Part shown: in pieces, positions 8,373 to 17,190 of the stretch | How positions within the stretch are numbered: position 1 is the first letter of the stretch | Layout: each line of letters starts with the position of its first letter | From: an uncultured Eubacteriales bacterium | GTDB taxonomy: Bacteria > Bacillota > Clostridia > Oscillospirales > CAG-272 | Direction of reading: 5' to 3' | Length of the DNA stretch: 64,000 nucleotides | NCBI GenBank assembly: GCA_958352145.1 | Contig: CATWNM010000007.1 | Span: 1 to 64,000 of the forward strand | Notes under the pieces: model-generated | The model's input: only the letters and a program-made list of their open reading frames with translations | Told to the model about the DNA's origin: nothing | The model's database searches: none | Translations under genes and position numbers: made by a program

Positions 8373-10077
8373 TCATCCCTCCAAACTGCGATTCGTAGAT
8401 TTCCCGGTACACTGCGCAGTGCTGCAGAAGCGCTTCGTGACGGTCGATTCCGACCGCCGTGCCGTCGTCTAGGACGATGATTTTGTCGGCGTGCATGACC
8501 GACGCGGCGCGCTGTGAAACAATAAATGTGACCGGTGCGGCCGTGCTCTGCCGTATGGCTGCGCGCAGGCGTGCGTCGGTAGCATAATCGAGCGCCGACG
8601 CGCTGTCGTCGAGGATCAGAATTTCTGGGCGGCGTACGAGCGCGCGTGCGATCGTCAAGCGCTGGCGCTGGCCGCCCGAAAGATTTTTGCCGCCTTCGGT
8701 AAGCTCGGCGTCGAGAGAACCCTTCGCTTTGATGATATCCGTCCCCTGCGCGGTCTCGATCGCGGCGAGGATCTCTTCGTCGGTCGCGTCCGCTTTGCCC
8801 CAGCGCATATTGTCCCGTATGGTGCCGTCAAAGAGCGCGGCTTTTTGCGGCACGACGCCGATTTTTGCACGCAGCGCTTCCGGCTCCCACGCGCGTACAT
8901 CCAGGCCGTCTATCAATATCCGTCCGCCCGATACGTCGTAAAAACGGGGGATCAGGTTGATAAGTGAGGTTTTGCCGCTGCCGGTGCCGCCGATGATGCC
9001 GACGACTTCGCCGCGCTCGGCGGAAAAGCTGAGGTTTTGCAGAACGTCGCCGCCTGCCGGATAGTGGAACGAAACGTTGTCAAAGCGGATGAAGGGATGG
9101 CCTGATTCCCGCGGGATATCCAGCGTTTCCATAGGCTGCCCGGTTTGGAAGAATTCTTCGATACGGCCTGCCGAAGCGACGGATTTTGTAATCGTAATGA
9201 TGAAATTGGCAAATTTGATCAGTTCGATCAGGATTTGCGACATGTAGTCGTAAAGCGCCAGCAGCGCGCCCTGCGTCAGGACGCCCGCTTCCATACGGAT
9301 GGCGCCCGTCCAGATAAGGGCGATGACCGCAATGTTGATGATGACGTAAGTGACCGGATTCAGCAGGACTGAAATTTTGGCCGCAAATTTTTGCAGGTGC
9401 GTGAGCGCTTCATTTTCACGGTCAAACTCGGAAATTTGCCGGTCTTCGGCGCAGAACGCACGGATGACGCGCGCGCCGGTCAGGCTTTGCCGCGTGGATT
9501 TCAGTACGCGTTCGAGGTTCCTTTGAACTTTTTTGAAAAGCGGAACGGTGATCAGCGTGACGGCAAAAACGGCTGCAAACAAAAGCGGAACCGCTATGAC
9601 GAAAATCAGCGCGCATTTTGCGTCAATCATAAAGGCGCAGATGATCGCGCCGAATACGATAAACGGGGAGCGAAGCAAAAGGCGCAGCGTCATGTTGATT
9701 CCGGTCTGCACCTGATTGACGTCGCTTGTCATGCGCGTGATGATGTTGGATATACCAGCGCTGTCCAGATCCGGATAGGTAAAGTCCTGTACCTTTTTAT
9801 ACATGTCATGGCGAAGGCTTCTGGCCGCGCCGACGGCCGCTTTTGCGGAAAAATACTGTGCGGTGGCGGCGCTCAGGAAGCCGACGATACAGAACACCAC
9901 CAAAATCGCGCACATAGCGGCGATATAAGGCTTATCGGCGTTTTTGATGCCGGTATCGACCAGACGCTTGACGACAAGCGGCACCAGCAGTTCAAATGTC
10001 GCTTCGAGCATTTTGAACAGCGGCGCCAGCATCGCCTCTTTTTTATATTTTGACAGGTAGGAAAAAACGCGTTTCAA
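8359..10077 (-). CDS. ABC exporter half-transporter with the degenerate ATPase site
   Basis: Partner of the following gene. Membrane domain at about residues 1-320, then an ATPase domain with Walker A GGTGSGKTS, signature LSGGQRQR and Walker B LILDDSASALD. Aspartate replaces the catalytic glutamate, so this subunit should contribute a non-hydrolysing or slow site to a heterodimer. It starts with TTG, supported by a GGGAG site nine bases upstream and by the N-terminal MKRVFSYLSKYKK, which resembles the start of related exporters. First gene of the pair, behind a clear promoter. Confidence 0.9.
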   Translation of the reverse strand: MKRVFSYLSKYKKEAMLAPLFKMLEATFELLVPLVVKRLVDTGIKNADKPYIAAMCAILVVFCIVGFLSAATAQYFSAKAAVGAARSLRHDMYKKVQDFTYPDLDSAGISNIITRMTSDVNQVQTGINMTLRLLLRSPFIVFGAIICAFMIDAKCALIFVIAVPLLFAAVFAVTLITVPLFKKVQRNLERVLKSTRQSLTGARVIRAFCAEDRQISEFDRENEALTHLQKFAAKISVLLNPVTYVIINIAVIALIWTGAIRMEAGVLTQGALLALYDYMSQILIELIKFANFIITITKSVASAGRIEEFFQTGQPMETLDIPRESGHPFIRFDNVSFHYPAGGDVLQNLSFSAERGEVVGIIGGTGSGKTSLINLIPRFYDVSGGRILIDGLDVRAWEPEALRAKIGVVPQKAALFDGTIRDNMRWGKADATDEEILAAIETAQGTDIIKAKGSLDAELTEGGKNLSGGQRQRLTIARALVRRPEILILDDSASALDYATDARLRAAIRQSTAAPVTFIVSQRAASVMHADKIIVLDDGTAVGIDRHEALLQHCAVYREIYESQFGGMNDAQ

Positions 10078-10110
10078 AACCAGATTCTCCCAATAAGCAG
10101 ATTTGCGTCT

Positions 10111-10139
10111 ATTTTAGCATTTTTTAAGCGGTAAATCAA
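10111..10139 (-). promoter_or_regulatory. Promoter of the ABC exporter pair
   Basis: On the minus strand TTGATT is followed after exactly 17 bp by TAAAAT, ending about 34 bp upstream of the TTG start. The placement fits a sigma-A promoter with a short leader. Confidence 0.6.
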
Positions 10140-10148
10140 CCGCTCTGC

Positions 10149-10177
10149 AAAAAAAGCCCCGGCATTTTTGCCGGGGC
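10149..10177 (-). terminator. Rho-independent terminator of the YD-VanY lipoprotein gene
   Basis: An 8-bp all-GC stem, GCCCCGGC with GCCGGGGC, and a 6-nt loop is followed on the minus strand by seven T. It lies about 28 bp after the stop of the gene ending at 10205 and separates it from the ABC promoter. Confidence 0.85.
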
Positions 10178-10204
10178 CGGTATCCTGAAACGCTGAGCCG
10201 AAGA

Positions 10205-13200
10205 TCAATAATAATAGAAACCGCGGTTTTTGACTGTTTCGTACAGCGCGTACTGTCCGGCGGTGCAGTCTGCGTATTCGTAGACATAATCGTCATCCTG
10301 AATCAGCCGGCCGTATTCGTCGTATTTGTAGGTATGAGATTCAGAGGATACAAGATCGCCGTTTTCGGAATATTGTTTGACGCTGAGCAGGTTGCCGAAG
10401 ATGTCATAAGCATAGATTGTCAGCGGGTCTTTTGGGCTCGTGTCTGTTCCCTCTACGCGCGCATAGCGCGTAAGACGTCCGTGTGCGTCGTATTCTTTTT
10501 CATAAACAGCGGTTAATGTCCGCGCGTCCTGTTCGCCGAGCGCGTAGGTTGAGATACGTTCCAGCCTGCCGTCCGCTTTTGTTTCATACGCGTATTCGTA
10601 CAGCGTCTCGAAAGGATCGTTTTGCGACGGCGCGTCGTACTGGCGCGCCGGTGTGCCGTCGGGATTGTATTCGATCAGCGTGTGCAGCATAGACAAAGGA
10701 ATATTGCTGATAGATTCGCTGGAACGCATGGTTCCGTCGTCATAGTAGGTATAACGCCTGATGTGCTTGGATTGCTCATGGATGGCCTCAATCAGCCGTC
10801 CCTGCATATCGTACGTATACTCTGTAATGCCGCTTGGAATACCGCCTTGGCTAATCCGCAGGATAACCTGATCCGCATCGTTGTACTGATATGAAATACA
10901 GACATGTTCGCACTGGCAACTCGGACACCAGCTTTCCGCGCGAATCAGCCGCCCTTTTTCATCGTATTCATATTCGTACCGGTAATTCATTTCATTTTCG
11001 CCGCCGGTGAGGTTATGTATAAGCGGCCGTCCCTGTGAATCATAGGTGTGCGTGCCGGTCATCGTGGAAATCAACGGTCCATTTTGTTTGTATTCGTTCA
11101 TGCGGATGCTGTCTCCGCGCGCGTCATAAAGCGCGGAATACACGACTTGATCTCCCTTATAATACAATTCTTCAATACCGCAGTCTGCGGTGAAGCGAAA
11201 TTCGGAGAGAAGACTTGGCGGGGTGGATCCGTTGGATTTATACGTCTTTGCCGGATAGCTGCAGTTTAAATCGGATGGTTCTACGCCGGGCTGCGCAACC
11301 GGTTCGTAGGCGGAGGTAATGCCGAGGTATTCCTCGAGACAAAGCCCGCTTTCCGTGACAGCGGCAGCAAGCTCTTTTCCAAGATAGCGGATGTGCCACG
11401 GCTCGTACATGTATCCGGTTTCGGCTTCTTTATCTTTCGGGTAGCGAATGATAAAGCCGTATTCGGCACAGTGTTCGGCCAGCCAGATGCCCTCCGGCGA
11501 ATCGGCGAACCAGTCTTCGCAGACGTTAACGTCGATGGCCAGGCCGCTTTGATGCTCCGAGTGCCCCGGCCGCGCGGAATAACGGTCGGCGTTTTCCTGG
11601 CCGTCGCGCGCCGTATAGTTGCCGTATATCCGGCTTTGCAGTGCATAGCTGCGATAACCTGAAGCAATTTTCAGCGAAAGCCCCGCTTCGGCGGCCGCTT
11701 TTTTCATTTGGTCAAAAGCGGTTTTTGCATCGGGATGAAGCTGACCGGGGTCGTAATTTTCAGGCAGCGCATAGGTCTTGTTGACGATCAGCACGCCGTT
11801 TATGTAGGGAATACCGTTTACATATTGAATGATGGGTTTACCGTCTTCCGGAACAATATATCCGCTATCCAGCAGCGTCGGGGCGTATGTTTCTGGAATT
11901 TCAACGTCCGTCGGGACGGAAGTTTCCGGAGGATTGGTGTTTTCGGTCTGCGTTTTTCCCGGCGCAGCTTCCGGGTTCGGATCTGAGGGAAAATAATAGA
12001 ATGCCGAATGCCCGAGGATCATTTCGTACAGCGCGTACTGCTCGGCGGTGCAGTCTGCATATTCGTAGATGCAGTTGTCTTTTTCCTTAATGCGTCCGTA
12101 TTCGTCGTATTTGTAGGTATGGGTTTCGGAGGACACAAGCCTGCCGGTTTCGGAATATTTTTTGACGCTGAGCAGGTTGCCGCAGGCGTCATACTCGTAA
12201 GTTATCAGAGGGTATTTTTGCCCTTTGTCCTCTCCCGCTGTCAGTTCGCAGCGGATCAGGCGGCCGTCTGCATCGTATTCTTTTTCATATACATTGTTTA
12301 ACGTGCGCGTGCCGTGCTCGTCGAGCGCATAAGATGAGATGCGTTCCAGCTTGCCGTCCGCATTCGTTTCATATGCGTACTCATACAGTTTTTCAAAATA
12401 ATCGCCTGACAACTCTGTTCGGTATTTGCGCGATATCGTGCCGTCGGGATTGTATTCTTTCAAAGTATGCTCGTGAACTATATAGTTTTGAATATATTCT
12501 GCCGATTTTAATGCGCCGTCTTCATAATAGGCATAACGCCAAATCGCTTGGGAATGGTTTCTTGTTTTTTCAATCAAACGTCCGCTTTCATCATAGGTAT
12601 AATACACCGTATACGTGCAGAGGTCGCCGACAAAGTCGTCGCTGACTATCTGCGTCAGACGCCCCGCTTCGTCGTATATATATGCCGTAAGTATATGTTC
12701 ATACCGTGTGCCCGGATTCCATTGTTCCTCTTGAATCAGCCGTCCGGCTTCGTCGTAGGTATATTCATACCGGTCGGTTATGTCATTGATGGAGTCGTAC
12801 AGGATGCGGGTCAGCGGTTTGCCGTCTTCGTTATACGTGTACGTACCGGTCGTTTCCTCAGTGATTTTTCCGCCGCTTTTTTTCGTGCTGCGCACTCGGT
12901 CGCCGTATGCGTTGTAGCGCGTGATCGATTGCGTTTGGTTATATGAACTGTAACTGAATGTTTCTATACCGCCGTCTTCGGTAAAACGATATTCGGACAG
13001 CAGCATTTTCGAAGCGGAATTCTTTTGATATGTTCGAGCCTGGATGCTGTAACCGGGATAAGGCAAGAAATCGGCCGGCTGTATAGCATCGTCCGCGGTA
13101 ACCGTGGTATCAGCCGTCGTATCGGCGAGAGGCGGTTCGGATGCCGGCGGGGTGTATGGAGGCGTGGTTTGAATTTCACAGGCGGAAAGTGCAGAGAAAA

Positions 13201-13240
13201 ATAGAAAAACAGCAAAAATACAGGCAATCGGCTTTTTCAC
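10205..13240 (-). CDS. YD-repeat lipoprotein with an internal VanY-type (M15B) peptidase domain
   Basis: A 1011-residue surface lipoprotein. The signal peptide ends in the lipobox LSAC (Cys21). Residues about 80-413 form a YD-repeat block of the RHS type, with repeats like YTYDEAGRLIQ. A proline/threonine linker leads to a D-Ala-D-Ala carboxypeptidase domain (about 490-640) with zinc-site motifs SEHQSGLAID near 563 and EPWHIRYLG near 613. A second YD block (about 680-1011) is clearly a duplicate of the first: both begin LLSE(Y/F)RFT and end near YEYADCTA-QYALYE. It starts with GTG behind AGGAGG. A role in trimming peptidoglycan at the cell surface is inferred from the peptidase family; the YD blocks may bind wall or partner molecules. 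Confidence 0.85.
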   Translation of the reverse strand: MKKPIACIFAVFLFFSALSACEIQTTPPYTPPASEPPLADTTADTTVTADDAIQPADFLPYPGYSIQARTYQKNSASKMLLSEYRFTEDGGIETFSYSSYNQTQSITRYNAYGDRVRSTKKSGGKITEETTGTYTYNEDGKPLTRILYDSINDITDRYEYTYDEAGRLIQEEQWNPGTRYEHILTAYIYDEAGRLTQIVSDDFVGDLCTYTVYYTYDESGRLIEKTRNHSQAIWRYAYYEDGALKSAEYIQNYIVHEHTLKEYNPDGTISRKYRTELSGDYFEKLYEYAYETNADGKLERISSYALDEHGTRTLNNVYEKEYDADGRLIRCELTAGEDKGQKYPLITYEYDACGNLLSVKKYSETGRLVSSETHTYKYDEYGRIKEKDNCIYEYADCTAEQYALYEMILGHSAFYYFPSDPNPEAAPGKTQTENTNPPETSVPTDVEIPETYAPTLLDSGYIVPEDGKPIIQYVNGIPYINGVLIVNKTYALPENYDPGQLHPDAKTAFDQMKKAAAEAGLSLKIASGYRSYALQSRIYGNYTARDGQENADRYSARPGHSEHQSGLAIDVNVCEDWFADSPEGIWLAEHCAEYGFIIRYPKDKEAETGYMYEPWHIRYLGKELAAAVTESGLCLEEYLGITSAYEPVAQPGVEPSDLNCSYPAKTYKSNGSTPPSLLSEFRFTADCGIEELYYKGDQVVYSALYDARGDSIRMNEYKQNGPLISTMTGTHTYDSQGRPLIHNLTGGENEMNYRYEYEYDEKGRLIRAESWCPSCQCEHVCISYQYNDADQVILRISQGGIPSGITEYTYDMQGRLIEAIHEQSKHIRRYTYYDDGTMRSSESISNIPLSMLHTLIEYNPDGTPARQYDAPSQNDPFETLYEYAYETKADGRLERISTYALGEQDARTLTAVYEKEYDAHGRLTRYARVEGTDTSPKDPLTIYAYDIFGNLLSVKQYSENGDLVSSESHTYKYDEYGRLIQDDDYVYEYADCTAGQYALYETVKNRGFYYY

Positions 13241-13278
13241 GGCGCCCTCCTTGGATCAAAAAGAATACAGTTTACTTT

Positions 13279-13307
13279 ATAATAGCATTTTTTGTATGAA
13301 AATGCAA
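13279..13307 (-). promoter_or_regulatory. Promoter of the YD-VanY lipoprotein gene
   Basis: Minus-strand TTGCAT, 17-bp spacer, TATTAT, about 40 bp upstream of the GTG start. No operator-like palindrome is visible around it. Confidence 0.6.
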
Positions 13308-13462
13308 GCAAAAGTTTGAATGGCCGTTTCCTATATGTTTTCGAAGCTTTCATATTTCAGACAGACGCACAGTATGTCTTATGGCCGTACTTTTTAATCA
13401 AAACATGTTCTGCGTTCTTTCGCTCACAAGATGCGTTCTTTTTTCTCTATTGATTGTCTTGA

Positions 13463-14290
13463 CTAAATGATATGATCCTCCGTTGGCGCATGGCCGAAAT
13501 GTTTTGTATATGCGCGGTAAAATGTTGAGTAATCGCCAAAGCCGCTGCTCTCAAAGGCGCTTTGCATCGAGGCGCCGCCGCGGATTTTTTCTTTTGCTGC
13601 TGTCAGTCTTTTTACGGTAATGTATGTCCATGGCGCCGCGCCTGTTGCGGCTTTAAAAACACGATTGAACTGCGATACGCTGAGAAAAAAATGTTCGGCG
13701 AGCATAGGGACCGAGATATCTTCGAGCAGATTTGTATTTACATAGATCACGATTTCTTCTGAGCGGCATTTTGGCGGCATGTATTCCGAAGCGCCTCTCT
13801 TCAGATAGGCTTTGTGCACAGCGTCCAGCATACACAGCAGACGGGTGAGGATTTTCAGCCGTTTACCGTACTCGTCCTCCTCGCAGTAGCACATTTCATA
13901 AAACATTTTTTGCAGTGGAAAATCGCCGAATTCTGCGGATGCATACAGATTTCCGCGGCCAAGCGGTCTGTCTAAAAATGGGCGCATCAGTCTGCCCTCG
14001 GGATCAATATTCGCAAACAGGGAGAGCGGAAAGTTGATGTTATATCGCTCGTAGCTGCAGGAAGCTAGGATTTTCGGTTTGTGCGATTCGGCAGGGCGGA
14101 TGAGCAGCAGATTTCCCGGCCGCAAAGGATAGCTTGTGCCCTCGACTAAATACTCTACTTTTCCCGCGAGGAAAAAATAGATCTCGCATGTCCCATGAAT
14201 ATGCATGGGAAACGCGGCGTCGTTTGGGGCAGCATCCATGCCGTGCTTTAAATAGATGCCGTCTTGTCTGTATTCCTGCAGAATATCCAT
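13463..14290 (-). CDS. AraC-family transcriptional regulator with N-terminal cupin domain
   Basis: An N-terminal sugar-sensing cupin (around HIHGTCEIYFFLAGKVEYLVEG) is followed by a C-terminal pair of helix-turn-helix motifs (NTNLLEDISVPMLAEHFF ... FGDYSTFYRAYTKHFG). The ATG at 14290 is preferred: GGAGG lies just upstream, whereas an in-frame start at 14320 would fall at or before the expected transcription start. It is divergent from the sugar-modification cluster, and the two promoters are about 20 bp apart, so it probably controls that cluster and itself. The inducer is unknown. Confidence 0.85.
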   Translation of the reverse strand: MDILQEYRQDGIYLKHGMDAAPNDAAFPMHIHGTCEIYFFLAGKVEYLVEGTSYPLRPGNLLLIRPAESHKPKILASCSYERYNINFPLSLFANIDPEGRLMRPFLDRPLGRGNLYASAEFGDFPLQKMFYEMCYCEEDEYGKRLKILTRLLCMLDAVHKAYLKRGASEYMPPKCRSEEIVIYVNTNLLEDISVPMLAEHFFLSVSQFNRVFKAATGAAPWTYITVKRLTAAKEKIRGGASMQSAFESSGFGDYSTFYRAYTKHFGHAPTEDHII

Positions 14291-14322
14291 ACGTCCTCCG
14301 TGTGTATTTGTAATCTGCAACC

Positions 14323-14351
14323 ATCATAGCATACTATGCGCGAATTTGCAA
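14323..14351 (-). promoter_or_regulatory. Promoter of the AraC-type regulator
   Basis: Minus-strand TTGCAA, 17-bp spacer, TATGAT. It lies back to back with the promoter of the sugar cluster. Confidence 0.6.
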
Positions 14352-14373
14352 TGTAAAATGCGTAAAATGGCAA

Positions 14374-14402
14374 TTGAAATGTAAATTCGCTTACGATATA
14401 CT
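14374..14402 (+). promoter_or_regulatory. Promoter of the sugar-modification cluster
   Basis: TTGAAA, 17-bp spacer, TATACT, 30 bp before the ATG, followed by a purine-rich ribosome site (AAAGAGGGGGG). Its position within the divergent region makes AraC-type control likely. Confidence 0.65.
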
Positions 14403-14432
14403 AAAAGTAACAAGGAAAGAGGGGGGAAATTT

Positions 14433-15179
14433 ATGAGAATCGGTGCGCAGTTATTTACCGTGCGGGATTTTTGTAAAAATTTAAACGATTTTTCGGATAC
14501 GCTTTCCAGAATCGCGGATATCGGGTACAAGTATGTGCAAGTCTCGGGCACCTGCGCTTATGCGCCTGCATGGTTGCAGGAGGAGCTTCGGAAAAACGGA
14601 CTTTCCTGTGCTTTGACGCATATCTCCGCCAAACGTCTTTTAGAAGAGACGGAGCAAGTGATATGCGATCATACCGTGTTTGACTGCGAATATATCGGGC
14701 TTGGACATTATTCCTTTTCACCGGCAGAAGAGAAATGCCGCGATTTTTGCAGGCAGTTTTCTCCCGTAGCGGAAAGAATTGCTCAAGGCGGAAAATATTT
14801 CATGTACCACAACCATGCGGGCGAGTTTCAAAAGATCGGCGGCAAGACGGTGCTTGCACATCTTGCTGAGGATTTTTCCGCGGATAAAATGGGCTTTACC
14901 TTAGATACTTATTGGATTCAGGTCGGCGGCGGAGATGCGGCAGACTGGATAGAAAGATTTTCAGGAAGAGTGCCCTGTATTCATCTTAAGGATTACGCCT
15001 ACGGGCAGAAAATGGCGGTCGTCGGTGAGGGAAATCTGAATTTTGACCGCGTGTTTGTCAAAGCCGAGGACGCGGGCACAAAATATCTGCTTGTGGAACA
15101 GGATGACTGCGGAGGCGAGAACCCCTTTGATTGTCTGAAACGCAGCTATGACTATTTACGATCGAGAGGTTTTTCGTGA
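14433..15179 (+). CDS. Sugar phosphate isomerase/epimerase family TIM-barrel protein (first of two)
   Basis: A 248-residue member of the xylose-isomerase-like TIM-barrel family. Likely metal ligands and active-site residues sit in YHNHAGEF, TLDTYW, IHLKDY and LLVEQDD, the usual pattern of this family. First gene of the cluster; its stop overlaps the start of the next gene. Family members isomerise or epimerise sugars, inosose derivatives or 3-keto-sugars, and the substrate cannot be read from sequence. The neighbouring dehydrogenase and second isomerase suggest an oxidation-isomerisation route for a sugar or cyclitol. Confidence 0.8.
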   Translation: MRIGAQLFTVRDFCKNLNDFSDTLSRIADIGYKYVQVSGTCAYAPAWLQEELRKNGLSCALTHISAKRLLEETEQVICDHTVFDCEYIGLGHYSFSPAEEKCRDFCRQFSPVAERIAQGGKYFMYHNHAGEFQKIGGKTVLAHLAEDFSADKMGFTLDTYWIQVGGGDAADWIERFSGRVPCIHLKDYAYGQKMAVVGEGNLNFDRVFVKAEDAGTKYLLVEQDDCGGENPFDCLKRSYDYLRSRGFS

Positions 15180-16003
15180 TGAGATTTGCACTGGCCGCAT
15201 TTGCGGATGAGGCGGATCACAGTATAGCAAGACAAATCATCGCCCTGCGTGAAAACGGTATTTCGTATCTGGAAATTCGCGGCGTAGACGGCGAAAATGT
15301 TTCGAATATTACCTTGGCGAAAGCGAAAGAAGTGCGCGCGGAACTGGATGCAAACGGCATAGCCGTATGGTCGCTTGCTTCGCCCTATGGCAAGATCAAA
15401 ATCAGTGATGATTTTGCACCGCACCTTGACGAGTTCAAGCGCGGACTGGAACTTGCGCATATTTTCGGCGCAAAGCATCTTCGTCTTTTCAGTTTTTATG
15501 TTCCCCACACAGGGGCAGACACGTATATCAATGAGGTAATGGAGCGCCTGGATTCGTTCCGCACGGCTGCAAAGGGAAGCGGGATCATGCTCTGCCATGA
15601 AAACGAAAAAGGCATTTACGGCGATATCGCCTTCCGCTGTGCGCATATCCACCGGACATTTCCCGATATCAAAGCCGTGTTCGATCCTGCAAACTTTGTG
15701 CAGTGCGGGCAGGATACGTGTGCTGCATGGGAAGCTCTTTGCGGCTATGTGGAATACATGCATATTAAAGATGCACTTGCGGACGGCACCGTTGTTCCTG
15801 CGGGAAAGGGCGTTGGCAATATCCCGTATCTTCTCGAACGATATCGAGGCGAGGTACTGACGCTTGAACCGCATCTGTCCGTGTTTAAAGGACTGGAAAA
15901 TTTGGAAGCAGACGAACGATCCAGGATTGGAAATGATCGCTACGCTTCGAAGCGGGCGGCGTTTGACGCTGCGGCAGTGGCACTAAAGGAAATTATGAAA
16001 TGA
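15179..16003 (+). CDS. Sugar phosphate isomerase/epimerase family TIM-barrel protein (second of two)
   Basis: About 274 residues, same fold family as its neighbour but clearly diverged. Likely metal-site segments are LCHENEKGIYGD, AVFDPANF, YMHIKDA and TLEPHL. The ATG at 15179 overlaps the upstream stop; a GTG one codon earlier is also possible. Such paired isomerases next to a Gfo/Idh/MocA enzyme are common in carbohydrate clusters. Exact reaction unknown. Confidence 0.8.
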   Translation: MRFALAAFADEADHSIARQIIALRENGISYLEIRGVDGENVSNITLAKAKEVRAELDANGIAVWSLASPYGKIKISDDFAPHLDEFKRGLELAHIFGAKHLRLFSFYVPHTGADTYINEVMERLDSFRTAAKGSGIMLCHENEKGIYGDIAFRCAHIHRTFPDIKAVFDPANFVQCGQDTCAAWEALCGYVEYMHIKDALADGTVVPAGKGVGNIPYLLERYRGEVLTLEPHLSVFKGLENLEADERSRIGNDRYASKRAAFDAAAVALKEIMK

Positions 16004-16016
16004 AATGGAGGCAGTC

Positions 16017-17186
16017 ATGAAAAAAATTAAACTCGGGATCATCGGAATTGGGAATATGGGCAAGGGGCACCTGCAAAATGTGATTGATGGAAAATGTCCC
16101 TCGGTCGAGGTGGCCGCCGTCTGTGATATTGACGAAAAACAACTGGAATATGCGAAGGGAAAGCTGCCGGGCGTTCTTTGTTTTACGGATGCGATCAAAA
16201 TGCATGACAGCGGAGAAGTCGACGCTGTGTTGATCGCCGTACCGCACTACGACCATCCCACTTACGCAATAGAATGTTTCAAACGCGGGATTCATGTTAT
16301 GATTGAAAAACCTGCGGGCGTATACGCAAGGCAGGTGCGTGAGATGAATGAGGCTGCGGACAAAGCAAATGTAAAATTCGGCATTATGTTTAATCAGCGT
16401 ACAAATCCGCTTTATGCTAAGGCACGCGAGATCGTGCAAAGCGGCGCGCTCGGTAAGCCAAAGCGCCTTGTTTGGATCGTGACAAACTGGTATCGCACGC
16501 AGGCATATTACGATTCGGGCAGTTGGCGTGCTACATGGAACGGAGAGGGCGGGGGCGTGCTGCTGAATCAGGCACCGCATAATCTTGACTTGTGGCAGTG
16601 GATTTTCGGTATGCCGAAAAAAATCCGTGCTTTTTGCAGTTTTGGAAAATATCACAATATCGATGTCGAGGACGACGTTACGATTTACGGCGAGTATGAA
16701 AACGGCGCCTCCGCTGTTTTTATTTCCACTACGGGTGAAGTCCCCGGTACAAACCGTTTGGAAATTTCGGGCGATCGCGGAAAAATCGTGATTGAAGGCG
16801 GGAAGTTAAAATGGTGGAAGTTGTCTGTACCCGAGCGCGAATTCTGTTTCACTGCAAAAAAGGGATTCGCCGTGCCTGAAAAGACCTATGAGGAGTTTTC
16901 GGATGAGGTGGTAGAGGGACATCCTAAGGTACTGGAAGCATTCGCCAAGGCGATCCTTTTTGATACCGAGCTTATTGCCGATGGCAGAGAGGGACTGAAT
17001 TCGCTCTCTATTTCCAATGCTGCGTATATATCGGCATGGACAGAAACATGGGCGGAGATCCCCACTGACGAAGCCCTTTTTGAACAGCATCTTGCAGAGC
17101 TTTGCAGCCGAGAAACGGGCGCGAAAAAGGCGGGAGATGCCGAATCACTCGACGCCTTGCGCGAACGTTGGAGGGTCAGATGGTGA
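16017..17186 (+). CDS. Gfo/Idh/MocA family NAD(P)-dependent oxidoreductase
   Basis: N-terminal Rossmann domain with the nucleotide-binding motif GIIGIGNMGKGH, the family motif EKPAGVYARQ near residue 100, and a C-terminal substrate domain with WRATWNGEGGGVLLNQAPHNLDL containing the usual catalytic lysine/histidine-region residues. GGAGG lies five bases before the ATG at 16017. It probably oxidises a sugar or cyclitol hydroxyl, working with the two isomerases in the same operon. Substrate unknown. Confidence 0.88.
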   Translation: MKKIKLGIIGIGNMGKGHLQNVIDGKCPSVEVAAVCDIDEKQLEYAKGKLPGVLCFTDAIKMHDSGEVDAVLIAVPHYDHPTYAIECFKRGIHVMIEKPAGVYARQVREMNEAADKANVKFGIMFNQRTNPLYAKAREIVQSGALGKPKRLVWIVTNWYRTQAYYDSGSWRATWNGEGGGVLLNQAPHNLDLWQWIFGMPKKIRAFCSFGKYHNIDVEDDVTIYGEYENGASAVFISTTGEVPGTNRLEISGDRGKIVIEGGKLKWWKLSVPEREFCFTAKKGFAVPEKTYEEFSDEVVEGHPKVLEAFAKAILFDTELIADGREGLNSLSISNAAYISAWTETWAEIPTDEALFEQHLAELCSRETGAKKAGDAESLDALRERWRVRW

Positions 17187-17190
17187 CGCC

